Assembly (NCBI GenBank): GCA_902786345.1
Contig: CADACB010000004.1
Location: 1 to 64,000, forward strand
Length of the DNA: 64,000 nt
Direction: 5' to 3'
Source: an uncultured Ruminococcus sp.
GTDB lineage: Bacteria > Bacillota > Clostridia > Oscillospirales > Acutalibacteraceae
The notes below the pieces were generated by a model. The model made no database searches and had not been told where the DNA came from. It worked only from the letters and a program-made list of their open reading frames with translations. The translations under genes and the position numbers were made by a program. Within the stretch, counting starts at the first letter, position 1, and each line of letters opens with the position of its first letter. Positions 46,290 to 54,900 of this stretch are shown here, piece after piece.

Positions 46290-46296
46290 AGTTTTT

Positions 46297-47049
46297 ATGA
46301 TAAAAGAAAGAAATACAAACAGTTTTAAGAAGAATAAATCAGTGAAGAAAAATACAGGCTTCTATATTGCACTTGCAATATGCATTGTCAGTGTAGCTGC
46401 GGCAGCGTGGACTACTTATGGAAGTGTAGTTGAATACAGCAGTACCGGGGAAAGCACTGAAAGCTCAGAGCTTCAGGCAGGAAACGATGTAAGCGGAGAA
46501 AAATATGAACAGGAAAATTCCGATATGGTAACGCAGAGCAGTCTTGAAGAAGAAAGCTCCGATGTAGGCTCAGACGATACTGCGTCTGAAAGCACAGCCG
46601 ATACGGCAACACAGGCAAACACTGAAGCTGAGGAAAAAAAGCTGAGCCAGCCCATAGAAAACGGCAGGGTTATAAAAAAATACAGTCCCGATGATCCTTT
46701 GTTTTCAAAAACGACCTCTGACTGGAGAATACACAGGGGAACCGACATAAGTGCACCAGAGGGAGGTGCTGTAAGGTCTTCAACAGACGGTGTTGTAAAG
46801 TCTGTAGAAAAAAGTGCAATGCTTGGAAACACTATATGTATTGAATATGGTGATTATGATATATATTATTGTGGCCTGACAGAAAGTCCGGTTGTAAGTG
46901 AGGGCAATAATGTAAGTTCGGGGGATACTATAGGTTATGTGGGGATTGTTCCCGGAGAGCTGCTTGATGAAAGCCATATTCACATTGAGGTTAAAAAGGG
47001 AAAAGATTATGTTGATCCCGAAACGATTTTTCCGTCAGAAGATGAATGA
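46297..47049 (+). CDS. M23 (LytM-type) peptidase, membrane-anchored
   Basis: A 250-residue endopeptidase of the SpoIIQ-like layout: basic N-terminus, one membrane helix (about residues 20-40), an acidic Ser/Thr/Glu linker (45-115) and a LytM domain. Zinc ligands are intact: His146 and Asp150 in HRGTDI, His229 in HIHIEV (His227 also). In spore-formers SpoIIQ links mother cell and forespore; no sporulation genes are nearby, so a wall-hydrolase role is equally possible. The ATG at 46297 has GGAGGT 9 nt before it, inside a hairpin; a longer frame from 46246 is less likely. Confidence 0.85.
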   Translation: MIKERNTNSFKKNKSVKKNTGFYIALAICIVSVAAAAWTTYGSVVEYSSTGESTESSELQAGNDVSGEKYEQENSDMVTQSSLEEESSDVGSDDTASESTADTATQANTEAEEKKLSQPIENGRVIKKYSPDDPLFSKTTSDWRIHRGTDISAPEGGAVRSSTDGVVKSVEKSAMLGNTICIEYGDYDIYYCGLTESPVVSEGNNVSSGDTIGYVGIVPGELLDESHIHIEVKKGKDYVDPETIFPSEDE

Positions 47050-47098
47050 TATAAAATGTGTTTTCAATGCTGTAGGCTGATCGCATTTTATAATTAAA

Positions 47099-47136
47099 CA
47101 GGTACGATAAGTCTGTACAGAAGCTTATCGTACCTG
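47099..47136 (+). terminator. Terminator of the M23 peptidase gene
   Basis: CAGGTACGATAAG (47099-47111) pairs with CTTATCGTACCTG (47124-47136), a 13-bp stem; ATGTTTTATT follows. It lies 50 nt after the stop codon. Confidence 0.8.
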
Positions 47137-47354
47137 ATGTTTTATTGCTTGTTTTAATAGCAGCGGCTTACAGAAATATATAATATATAATGTATAATGT
47201 AAGAAATTTAAGCGGTATCAGCGGAATAGGCAGATTACTGTCGGATAACTGCGTTAGAGTATAATTATTAAAGTTTATGCTGTGGCACAGCAGTTGATTT
47301 TTCAGTCAGTCAAAGTGAGAGCAAGCCAACTAATCACGAATTGTGTGCGTCAGC
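47137..47354. other. Gap between convergent genes
   Basis: About 220 bp, AT-rich with TATAATATATAATG-type stretches. No supported feature. Confidence 0.6.
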
Positions 47355-47993
47355 TTACCGCCGCGGATTAGGTGCAGCGGTAGGCTGACGGGAGAAGATA
47401 CAGCCACAGTAGTTCTGGCGATAGAGGTGAAATTGAGAGGAAAGCTCGATTGAACGTTTATAACCGCCGCGTTTCTTGAAATCTGAAAAAAGATATGAAA
47501 TTCCATACTTGTCACTGACAGCCTTTCCTATCGAATTGAGAACTGCACTGTCCTTTTGAGGACTGATAGAAAGTGTGGTTGTGAAATAGTCATAATCGCC
47601 GGATTTTGCTTGAACAGCACTTTCTTCTAGCCGCATACGGTAGCATTTTATACAGCGTGCTCCACGTTCAGGTTCGTTTTCGAGTCCCTTTGACATTTCA
47701 AAAAATCTGTCAGGCTCATACTTGCCTTCTATGAATTTTACCTGTGGACATAATTCGTGTATTAATCTTTGTATCTCATCAACTCTGTGACGGTATTCGT
47801 TTTCGGGGTATATATTCGGGTTGTAGTAAAACACAGTTATGTCAAAATATTTTGTGAGGTATTCAAGTACGTAGCTGCTGCATGGGGCACAACAGGAATG
47901 CAGCAGTAATTTTGGATGTCTGTTCTCGTCAGTCAGGCGGTTAAGTGTTTTGTCAAGTTCAAGCTGATAGTTTATCTTTGGAGTCTGTTTCAT
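47355..47993 (-). CDS. queH: Epoxyqueuosine reductase QueH
   Basis: Converts epoxyqueuosine to queuosine in tRNA, the non-cobalamin alternative to QueG. The 212-residue protein has the QueH cysteines: HSCCAPCS near the N-terminus (about 33-40), GARCIKCYRMRLE (about 118-130) and a C-terminal YCGCIFS. ATG at 47993 is chosen, with AAAGGTGATC before it. It is the last gene of the lipoprotein-HAD-queH minus-strand run, 51 nt after the HAD gene. Confidence 0.92.
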   Translation of the reverse strand: MKQTPKINYQLELDKTLNRLTDENRHPKLLLHSCCAPCSSYVLEYLTKYFDITVFYYNPNIYPENEYRHRVDEIQRLIHELCPQVKFIEGKYEPDRFFEMSKGLENEPERGARCIKCYRMRLEESAVQAKSGDYDYFTTTLSISPQKDSAVLNSIGKAVSDKYGISYLFSDFKKRGGYKRSIELSSQFHLYRQNYCGCIFSRQPTAAPNPRR

Positions 47994-48044
47994 TTTGATC
48001 ACCTTTATAAATGCCGCACAACATATAGCGTTATGCGGCATTGC

Positions 48045-48701
48045 TTATTGTTCTATAATGTATGAAAAAATATCCTCCGGGGTTTGTGCAATATATCCGG
48101 CTCCTGCCTGTGTAAGCTCTTCAACAGCACGGAAGCCCCAGCTTACACCACAGAATTTAATACCTGCGTTTGCTGCTGTATATACATCAACGTTGCTGTC
48201 GCCAATATATATGCATTCATCAGTGCTTATGCCTGTTTCTTTAAGGATAGTGAATACTCCGTCCGGTGAGGGTTTTCTTTCAAAGCCTTCACGCTTTCCC
48301 AGAACCAATGAAAAGTGTCTGTCAGGAAATAGTTGACTGACAATGTAATTTGCAAAATTATCCGGCTTGTTTGAATTTACAGCATAGAGTATGTTTTTCT
48401 GATCAAGCCTGTCGAGAAGTGCTTCAACACCATCATAGGGTTTTGTCAGATCTATGCAATGGTCGTTATAGTATCCGGCAAAGTCTGAAAGGACTGCCTG
48501 CTTTCTGATCTCATCCGGAATGTTGATGTTCATTGCTCTGTCTGCAAGGACGGACACTCCGCTGCCGACCATAAGACGGTATTTTTCAGGATCGTGTTTA
48601 TGAAAGCCGTTATGCTCAAGTGCATAGTTCATTGCCGCAGCAAGATCATAAAGTGAGTTTATCAGCGTTCCGTCAAGATCAAATATACATAGCTTTATCA
48701 T
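48045..48701 (-). CDS. HAD hydrolase, phosphoglycolate-phosphatase-like
   Basis: A 218-residue HAD IA phosphatase with motif I CIFDLDGTLINS (about residues 5-16), a helical cap (about 18-85), motif II AVNSNKP, the motif III lysine in FERKPSPDG, and motif IV IYIGDSNVDVYTA. Gph-type enzymes remove 2-phosphoglycolate, but the substrate is not certain. ATG at 48701 is the natural start; an in-frame TTG at 48707 lies nearer to GAAGG. The ATG follows the lipoprotein stop (TGA) by 2 nt, so the two are tightly coupled. Confidence 0.88.
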   Translation of the reverse strand: MIKLCIFDLDGTLINSLYDLAAAMNYALEHNGFHKHDPEKYRLMVGSGVSVLADRAMNINIPDEIRKQAVLSDFAGYYNDHCIDLTKPYDGVEALLDRLDQKNILYAVNSNKPDNFANYIVSQLFPDRHFSLVLGKREGFERKPSPDGVFTILKETGISTDECIYIGDSNVDVYTAANAGIKFCGVSWGFRAVEELTQAGAGYIAQTPEDIFSYIIEQ

Positions 48702-48703
48702 TT

Positions 48704-50581
48704 TCAAGATCTACCTTCCTTGTTTCGGTTGAGAACACCGTTTTTCTTTTTTACAGCAAGATTCTTGTCAGCGCCGGGCAGACCGGTTGTGGTATTTCCC
48801 GAGCCAAGTTCCACGGTTGTACTTCTGCTTTTGAATAAGAATATCATTGCAGCAGCAATTGCGACAGCAACAACAGAGATGATAACACAAAAAACTATCT
48901 CTGTTACGTTTGGTGTGGATATATCAAATTCAATATCGGCATCAGCATTGGTGAGCTTCAGACTGACAACGCCAAACTCATTTTTATTCAGATCTGAGTG
49001 CGTTTCTTCCTGATTCATTGTTTCAGGATCCTTTGCAGTGTATCTAAAGGTTTTGATGACATCACCGTTTTCGGCTGCAATGTTATAATAGACCGGAGTG
49101 TCAATATTCTTGCCGATAATAAGTGAGGAAAAGTCGATATGATCAATAAAGTGTTTTTTTGTTCTCAGCATCATAAATTCGTTCTGATTAGAGTATTTCG
49201 TAATGTTCTTATCACCGAAAATACCGGGGATTTTTGCGTTAAGCTCATCCGGTGTACCGCTGAATGTAACGGTACAGGTATTTTTTCCGCCTTCTACAGA
49301 CTGAACAGCACCGATATTGAGCTTGCTGAAATATGAGGTAGTATAGTCTGATGCCTCGTTGCCGCCTGTTGCAATATCATATTTAAAGGTGATCGTCTTT
49401 TTTAGCTTGTTGTCTTCGATAGGGGTAGATGTTACATCTATTGAAGATGCTGTATACTGCTTACCGTCATTGATCTTGAGCTGGACATGTGCACTATTGC
49501 TTTTGATAGCAGATATGTGGCCGTATTGGTTAGTATCAAGCAGGTCTATTGCAGGCACCCACTCGCTGCCGTCATATAACTGGCACTCGCTAAGCTCGGA
49601 AGAGCCGTCAACAGAATATGTATATTCAATGGGAACATTGTCCTTATTGTTACCGATATAGCTTGAAAAATCAAGAGTTTCATTAAAGGAGTTCTGTTCG
49701 GCAAGTGCTGTGCTGCCGATGGATTTGTCATTATATTCAACAGAGCCATAGACGGTATTGAGCAGCTTATTTGTATAGCCCTCAAGTTCCTTGATGGTGA
49801 CATCGTTGAATCTGACTGTATAGATGTGAGAATTGTTTTCGAGTTCCCATTGTGCGGATGCAGCAGCTTTATGTGTTATGCTTTTAAAATAGTCGGTTAT
49901 GCTGTCTTTAAGGCTGTCAAAGGTGGATTGAGAGATGGTGAAGGATATAGTTCGGTCAAAAACGTTTTTTTGATTAACGGTTGTTATGGATATTTTCTGT
50001 ACAGGATGACCGTCAAGACAGTTTACTGAAACAACAGGTGAAGAGGTTTGAATATCGTCGTTGAGCACAACGTTTGTCTGAGATTCTGCCGTCATAAAAT
50101 CAAAGCCTGTAAAACCTTCCTTTTCCGCACCGTCTTTTATCCAGCCGAGAAGGTCTGAGCTTTGAAAGCTTTCTTCAAGCTTCCAGCCGTGTGCCATTAT
50201 CGTAGAAGGATTAGAGAAGCTTACAACAGTCTGAGCACCTTTGATATTGCTTGTTTTTTCTATATATTCGTGCTGAGAATCGAATTTCAGTATAAAGCTG
50301 TAGCTGATTTTGCCGTCGGAACTGTTTTTTGCGTAATTCATAGAATCAGGGCAATATTTCTGAACCACCTTATCAAGATTTGACTCACTGTCGGAGCCTG
50401 GAGAAATAACACTTTGCGGAAATGTCATAACAATAGTCCGTGAGCCTGAGAAGGAATCGTTTACAGAAAGAGAGGTGCGTATATCTACAGCCTCTTTGAC
50501 AGTGGTGTTGCACGAAGCAAAGAGAAGCATTGAAAGTATTATTAAAAAAGCAAATGCAGCGATATGGAGTTTTTTGGACAA
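48704..50581 (-). CDS. Large lipoprotein with C-terminal membrane helix, unknown function
   Basis: A 625-residue surface protein. From the TTG start at 50581 (AGGA 9 nt before) it begins MSKKLHIAAFAFL and ends its signal in FASC (lipid Cys24). A GTG at 50590 is possible but only 3 nt from the ribosome site. The long outside region (25-575) looks beta-rich with Ser/Thr/Asn-heavy strands, and a membrane helix (about 575-597) precedes a short basic tail. I know no family. It is divergent from the pilus operon, and its stop couples to the HAD gene. Confidence 0.75.
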   Translation of the reverse strand: MSKKLHIAAFAFLIILSMLLFASCNTTVKEAVDIRTSLSVNDSFSGSRTIVMTFPQSVISPGSDSESNLDKVVQKYCPDSMNYAKNSSDGKISYSFILKFDSQHEYIEKTSNIKGAQTVVSFSNPSTIMAHGWKLEESFQSSDLLGWIKDGAEKEGFTGFDFMTAESQTNVVLNDDIQTSSPVVSVNCLDGHPVQKISITTVNQKNVFDRTISFTISQSTFDSLKDSITDYFKSITHKAAASAQWELENNSHIYTVRFNDVTIKELEGYTNKLLNTVYGSVEYNDKSIGSTALAEQNSFNETLDFSSYIGNNKDNVPIEYTYSVDGSSELSECQLYDGSEWVPAIDLLDTNQYGHISAIKSNSAHVQLKINDGKQYTASSIDVTSTPIEDNKLKKTITFKYDIATGGNEASDYTTSYFSKLNIGAVQSVEGGKNTCTVTFSGTPDELNAKIPGIFGDKNITKYSNQNEFMMLRTKKHFIDHIDFSSLIIGKNIDTPVYYNIAAENGDVIKTFRYTAKDPETMNQEETHSDLNKNEFGVVSLKLTNADADIEFDISTPNVTEIVFCVIISVVAVAIAAAMIFLFKSRSTTVELGSGNTTTGLPGADKNLAVKKKNGVLNRNKEGRS

Positions 50582-50824
50582 AACGATCACTTCCTGTATC
50601 TTATTGATTACATAATTATTTTACTATTTTACATTTATAATGTAAAGAGTTTTTTGACAAAAACGAGTTTAATAATATTATGGAAGATTATGGAAGTTTT
50701 TTATGATTATAATTAATATTCTGAAAGAAAAAATCTCAGAAAAATGATTTTTTTAAAAGCCTTTGTTTATGCGAATTTTGTGAGAATTTGGAGAATACTT
50801 TTATGAAAAAATAACATATAAAGG

Positions 50825-50853
50825 TTGACATTTTGTTTTAATAATGTTAAACT
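50825..50853 (+). promoter_or_regulatory. Putative promoter of the pilus operon
   Basis: TTGACA (50825-50830), 17 bp, TAAACT (50848-50853). The -10 is imperfect. A 130-nt leader follows. Confidence 0.6.
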
Positions 50854-50889
50854 TACAGTAGATGATTTGAAAATATAGAGAAGGCTGTG

Positions 50890-50925
50890 TAAGAGTCTTA
50901 CATTTACGAAGCAAATGCAGACTTA
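50890..50925 (+). promoter_or_regulatory. Leader stem-loop of the pilus operon
   Basis: TAAG(AG)TCT pairs with AGACTTA, and CATTT with AAATG inside, around ACGAAGC. I found none of the c-di-GMP riboswitch signatures, so its role is unknown. Confidence 0.5.
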
Positions 50926-50982
50926 TCGGTTGCTCTGTATATAAATTAGGGCTCGATATTGAATTTCCGGAGGTTGATATTT

Positions 50983-53900
50983 ATGACAAAAACGAGAAAA
51001 CGAGGTGTCAAAGCGTGCGTGGCTTCGGTAGTGGCTTTGATTCTTATGGTGAGTATGATGCCGAATAATTTCATAACCAAAGAGAATAAGGTCGAAGCAT
51101 ATGGCGAAGACGAAACCGGTAAGTATTTCTATGCTGAGGCAACGCTGTATGACTATGATTATGATTCCAGCAGCTATTATTATTATGACTACGGTACTCC
51201 ACCTGAGAATCCGGGTGCCGGTAATGTGCATGCGGTCAACGGTACCCGCGGTGGTGCTAGATGGGCACCAAAGCTTCAGGTTCCCTACGAGTCTATAAAC
51301 AGAGAAATTTCAAGCTATTACAGTGGCTATAGCAATACAAGTGCAGTTCCTCTTTATTTTGGTAATTTTTACGGAACTAAGTATGGCTATCCGAGCAGGC
51401 CCTCAGGTGACGATGCTTGGAATGATTGGCATCAGCATACACATAAAGACGGTGTCGGACAGTCTACATATGATCAGACATATAATAACTTCTATTTGAG
51501 TGCTAACCTTTCACCTGCAAATGCTGCAACCGCTATTGGCGGACTTGTTGATAAGACACTTGTTGGAGGTACTCGAGGAAACATTTCCCAAAACGGAGGA
51601 AATAAACTCCTTTGGCAATTTAATGATAATGCGACTAGTAGTTATAAACACAAATATACAACATCAAAAGGATTTCCGTTCAATGTTACAACTGATTCGC
51701 ACGGTGTAAAGGCATATAGCTTTGATTCTGCCAGCGACTACGCCAGAGTTTATGACAATGGAGAGATCATTGTTAAGGAAGACGGAAAAGGTCGTGTTGA
51801 AAACTATTCTACTGATGGTGTAACAGCAGGTAACTACGGTTTCTTCCCGTTTAACTCTCCGAATAATACTATAACCCAAGGCTCTGACAGAACAAACGTA
51901 AACTATGGTTTCGGTATGAGAATAGATGTGCCGTTTACTCTTGCCTCTGACGGAAAGGTTGAGGGTACTGACGGCAGCCGACATGATGTAGTGTTTGACT
52001 TCTCCGGTGATGATGACATATGGGTGTTTGTTGATGATTTTCTTGTTCTAGATATGGGCGGCGACCATGCAAAGATAGACGGACACATTAATTTCGCAAG
52101 CGGTGCTGTAACAATAAGTAATTCAACAACAGTAAATACAACCAGAAGAGATTATCAGGCAACAGGCGGTTCAGCTGTTAGCACAACTCTTGCTGCTCTT
52201 TATAATTCAGCTAAGGGCGGTTCGGGCTTACCGAGCGATTTCTATAGCCCTAACAAACAGCATAACCTGACAATATTCTATATGGAAAGAGGTATGTTTG
52301 AGTCTAACCTCAAGATGTCCTTTAACTTCTATAATGAGAATAAAAATGAGCTCACTGTTGAAGAACAGACAAAGTTCAATCGAGTAAATTCCGCACTTTT
52401 GGCACAGACCAAAAAGGTTGCAGACAGTCACGTTTTCAACTACACACTTGAAAATATGGGTACAACCGGACAGGCTTCCGACAGTGGGATAAGATTTCCT
52501 ACATACAGTGATATAAACAGAGTTAATAATGAAGCTACCGGCAATCCTACTACAAAACTGGCAAGTTCCACGGTTCAGGAATATACTCAGGGAGGTTCGA
52601 CTACGACAAACTATGTATACCTTAATCCGGGTATATGGAACAGTACAGGAAATCCGAAATATGAAGCATACTTCTTCAATAATGAAAATGACAAAGTGTG
52701 GGTAAGCCCGACAAGTAATGACGGTACATATTGGAAGTTTGAAGATCCGGGTAACTATGCCAAGGTTATATTTGTAAGAATGAATCCGAGTGGTGCAGCT
52801 CATACTTGGAGCAGTAAGTGGAATCAGACAGATAATATTACCATTGACAACAGCAGACCGGTTACAACGATAAGCGGATGGGGTAGTGGCAATAGCCCAT
52901 CATCAAACGGGACAGCTGCAGGTTGCCCGAGAAGTGTTACAGTTACAACGCCGTCAGAGCCTTTGACATTTGGCTCTCGCTTTGCAGGAACAACAGACAG
53001 CTATACGGCAGCAAGTAATATAGCATATATACTTAAGGATCCTTTTGCATCAGATGCAACAGGCATAACAGGTACCGGTGGAACAGCTGGTCAGTTTAAC
53101 CTGTTCTATGGTGAATCATCATTGTTCAAGTATCAGTTTGTTGCAGACAGTACAATGAGAGTCACTCAGAATGCAAGCATTTATAAGATAACATCAGACG
53201 GTAATCTTGGTACAACAAAAACAAGTAATATTATTCCGGGTCCATATCACAATCACACATTCGGTACAGCATCAATAACGTTATCTCATTACTATGACAC
53301 TAAGGTAAGAGCTGTTGACCTGAATGCGTCTTCTGCAAGATTGAGTGAGTATTCAACGGATAAGACATCAGGTATACCATATGTTTATAAAAATACAAAT
53401 GCAAGTTCAACAGAACCCGTTCGTGTAAAACAAACCTTTGAAAATGAGATAAAGGTTGGACATCTTATTATTTCAAAAGAAACTGAATATGAAGATGAAA
53501 CAACCGATGGTTTTACATTTAATGTTACATTGAGTAATCTGTTTACAAACACATCAGGCAATGTTGATATAACAGGACTGACATATGATGTTTATAGTTC
53601 ATTGATTATGCCTTCTTCTTCAAATGTCAACGGATATTGGACAGCAAGAAAATCAAGAACGGGCTACGTAAAAGATGGTGTTACTATTAATGTAAATGAG
53701 TTTGCCGTTATCAGGGGAATACCTGTGGATACACATTATCAGGTGACTGAGAGTTCTAACGATAACTACGAGATAAAGCGTTTTATAAACAGCAGCGGCA
53801 ATATTACTGCAGATTCCTATACATACAATGCTGATGGCACAATAAATAAGAATACATCAAATAATAATATTGTGTCTTGTACGAACAAACGTAAAACGGG

Positions 53901-54786
53901 TGTTATAGATGTAAGTAAAACAATAACCGGTACGGGTGCTGATACATCAAAAGAATTTGATGTAACGATCAACCTTACATATCCGACAGGTACAGGTTAT
54001 GATGATGTAGATCTTCGCAATTATATATCACAGTCGAACTTGCCAACAGGTATGACGTTATCTAATGCTGGTAAAAAGACAGCTACTATTACCTTTAAGG
54101 TAACAAACGGTTCTATTTTCGAACTCAATAATATACCATATGGTACTGCTTTTACTATTGAGGAAACAACAGATAGTGATTATAAAGCAACTATAACCAA
54201 ATCAATGATTGACAGTTCAGGTGCATTTGATTCAGTAACGATTAATGGAAACAGCGGCAACGGAACAATAAGCAATGAAGATTATATTGAGTATACATTT
54301 GCGTTTGAAAATAAGCACGAAAGCCTTGCAAGTGTTACCATAAAGAAAGTGGATAACAAGAACAATGCTATACCCGGTGCTGAATTCAAGATTTATGCAA
54401 ATGTTTCAGATGCTATTGCTAAGAATAATAATACAGTTGTGGGTGCTACATATAATAAAAATGTGGCAGGAACTGAGTTTACGTTTGGTAACCTCAGACC
54501 TAATACAAAGTATTATGTAGCAGAAACTGTAGTACCTGAGGATTATCAGGGACTTACAGAACCACTTGAGGTGACGACAGGTGCAGGAGGTACAAATCTC
54601 AGCTTTAATGCAGTGAATGTTCCTGAAGATATTGTAATGCCCGAGACCGGTGCACTTCATACACCGATAAACTATATGGGCACAGGTATAATCGTTATGT
54701 CGCTTGCAGGTATTGCAATGCTGATATATAAAAGAAAGCTTCGCCGTTCTGCTGTAGCAGTAGAGGATACAAGGGGTAAGCAATAA
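50983..54786 (+). CDS. Fibro-slime/isopeptide pilus tip protein with MPETG sorting signal
   Basis: A 1267-residue surface protein, probably the pilus tip adhesin. Start: ATG at 50983 with CGGAGG before it. Domains: signal peptide (about 1-40); a fibro-slime (PA14-like) domain near 265-430 with FDFSGDDDIWVFVDDFLVLD; a middle region; then SpaA/Cna-type beta-barrels (about 825-1215) with E-box-like YYVAETVVPEDYQ and YQVTES. It ends with the sorting signal MPETG (1219-1223), a membrane helix and KRKLRR tail. Tip proteins of this type precede the major pilin in Firmicute pilus operons. A 114-nt structured gap separates it from the major pilin. Confidence 0.9.
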   Translation: MTKTRKRGVKACVASVVALILMVSMMPNNFITKENKVEAYGEDETGKYFYAEATLYDYDYDSSSYYYYDYGTPPENPGAGNVHAVNGTRGGARWAPKLQVPYESINREISSYYSGYSNTSAVPLYFGNFYGTKYGYPSRPSGDDAWNDWHQHTHKDGVGQSTYDQTYNNFYLSANLSPANAATAIGGLVDKTLVGGTRGNISQNGGNKLLWQFNDNATSSYKHKYTTSKGFPFNVTTDSHGVKAYSFDSASDYARVYDNGEIIVKEDGKGRVENYSTDGVTAGNYGFFPFNSPNNTITQGSDRTNVNYGFGMRIDVPFTLASDGKVEGTDGSRHDVVFDFSGDDDIWVFVDDFLVLDMGGDHAKIDGHINFASGAVTISNSTTVNTTRRDYQATGGSAVSTTLAALYNSAKGGSGLPSDFYSPNKQHNLTIFYMERGMFESNLKMSFNFYNENKNELTVEEQTKFNRVNSALLAQTKKVADSHVFNYTLENMGTTGQASDSGIRFPTYSDINRVNNEATGNPTTKLASSTVQEYTQGGSTTTNYVYLNPGIWNSTGNPKYEAYFFNNENDKVWVSPTSNDGTYWKFEDPGNYAKVIFVRMNPSGAAHTWSSKWNQTDNITIDNSRPVTTISGWGSGNSPSSNGTAAGCPRSVTVTTPSEPLTFGSRFAGTTDSYTAASNIAYILKDPFASDATGITGTGGTAGQFNLFYGESSLFKYQFVADSTMRVTQNASIYKITSDGNLGTTKTSNIIPGPYHNHTFGTASITLSHYYDTKVRAVDLNASSARLSEYSTDKTSGIPYVYKNTNASSTEPVRVKQTFENEIKVGHLIISKETEYEDETTDGFTFNVTLSNLFTNTSGNVDITGLTYDVYSSLIMPSSSNVNGYWTARKSRTGYVKDGVTINVNEFAVIRGIPVDTHYQVTESSNDNYEIKRFINSSGNITADSYTYNADGTINKNTSNNNIVSCTNKRKTGVIDVSKTITGTGADTSKEFDVTINLTYPTGTGYDDVDLRNYISQSNLPTGMTLSNAGKKTATITFKVTNGSIFELNNIPYGTAFTIEETTDSDYKATITKSMIDSSGAFDSVTINGNSGNGTISNEDYIEYTFAFENKHESLASVTIKKVDNKNNAIPGAEFKIYANVSDAIAKNNNTVVGATYNKNVAGTEFTFGNLRPNTKYYVAETVVPEDYQGLTEPLEVTTGAGGTNLSFNAVNVPEDIVMPETGALHTPINYMGTGIIVMSLAGIAMLIYKRKLRRSAVAVEDTRGKQ

Positions 54787-54816
54787 AAGCTTAGGTTGGA
54801 GCTTTGGGACACAATC

Positions 54817-54876
54817 AAATATGGCAGTCAAAAAATCGTGCGGAGTGTCTGCCATATTTAAATCAATCCGCACGAT
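54817..54876 (+). promoter_or_regulatory. Two interleaved long pairings (pseudoknot or switch) before the major pilin
   Basis: AAATATGGCAG (54817-54827) pairs perfectly with CTGCCATATTT (54849-54859), and ATCGTGCGGA (54835-54844) with TCCGCACGAT (54867-54876). The order is A-B-A'-B', so the pairings form an H-type pseudoknot (loops of 7, 4 and 7 nt) or compete. There is no T-tract; the GGAGG site lies about 10 nt later. Confidence 0.8.
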
Positions 54877-54900
54877 ACAAAAATTTGGAGGTCTTATTAA

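Noticed and set aside
50854..50982. Possible c-di-GMP riboswitch in the pilus operon leader
   Set aside because: The conserved GEMM blocks such as GGGACGCAAAGC are absent; only an ordinary stem-loop is visible.
54406..54873. Minus-strand 155-codon frame across the end of the tip-protein gene
   Set aside because: It is antisense to a strong gene and to the structured gap, with no ribosome site or motif.
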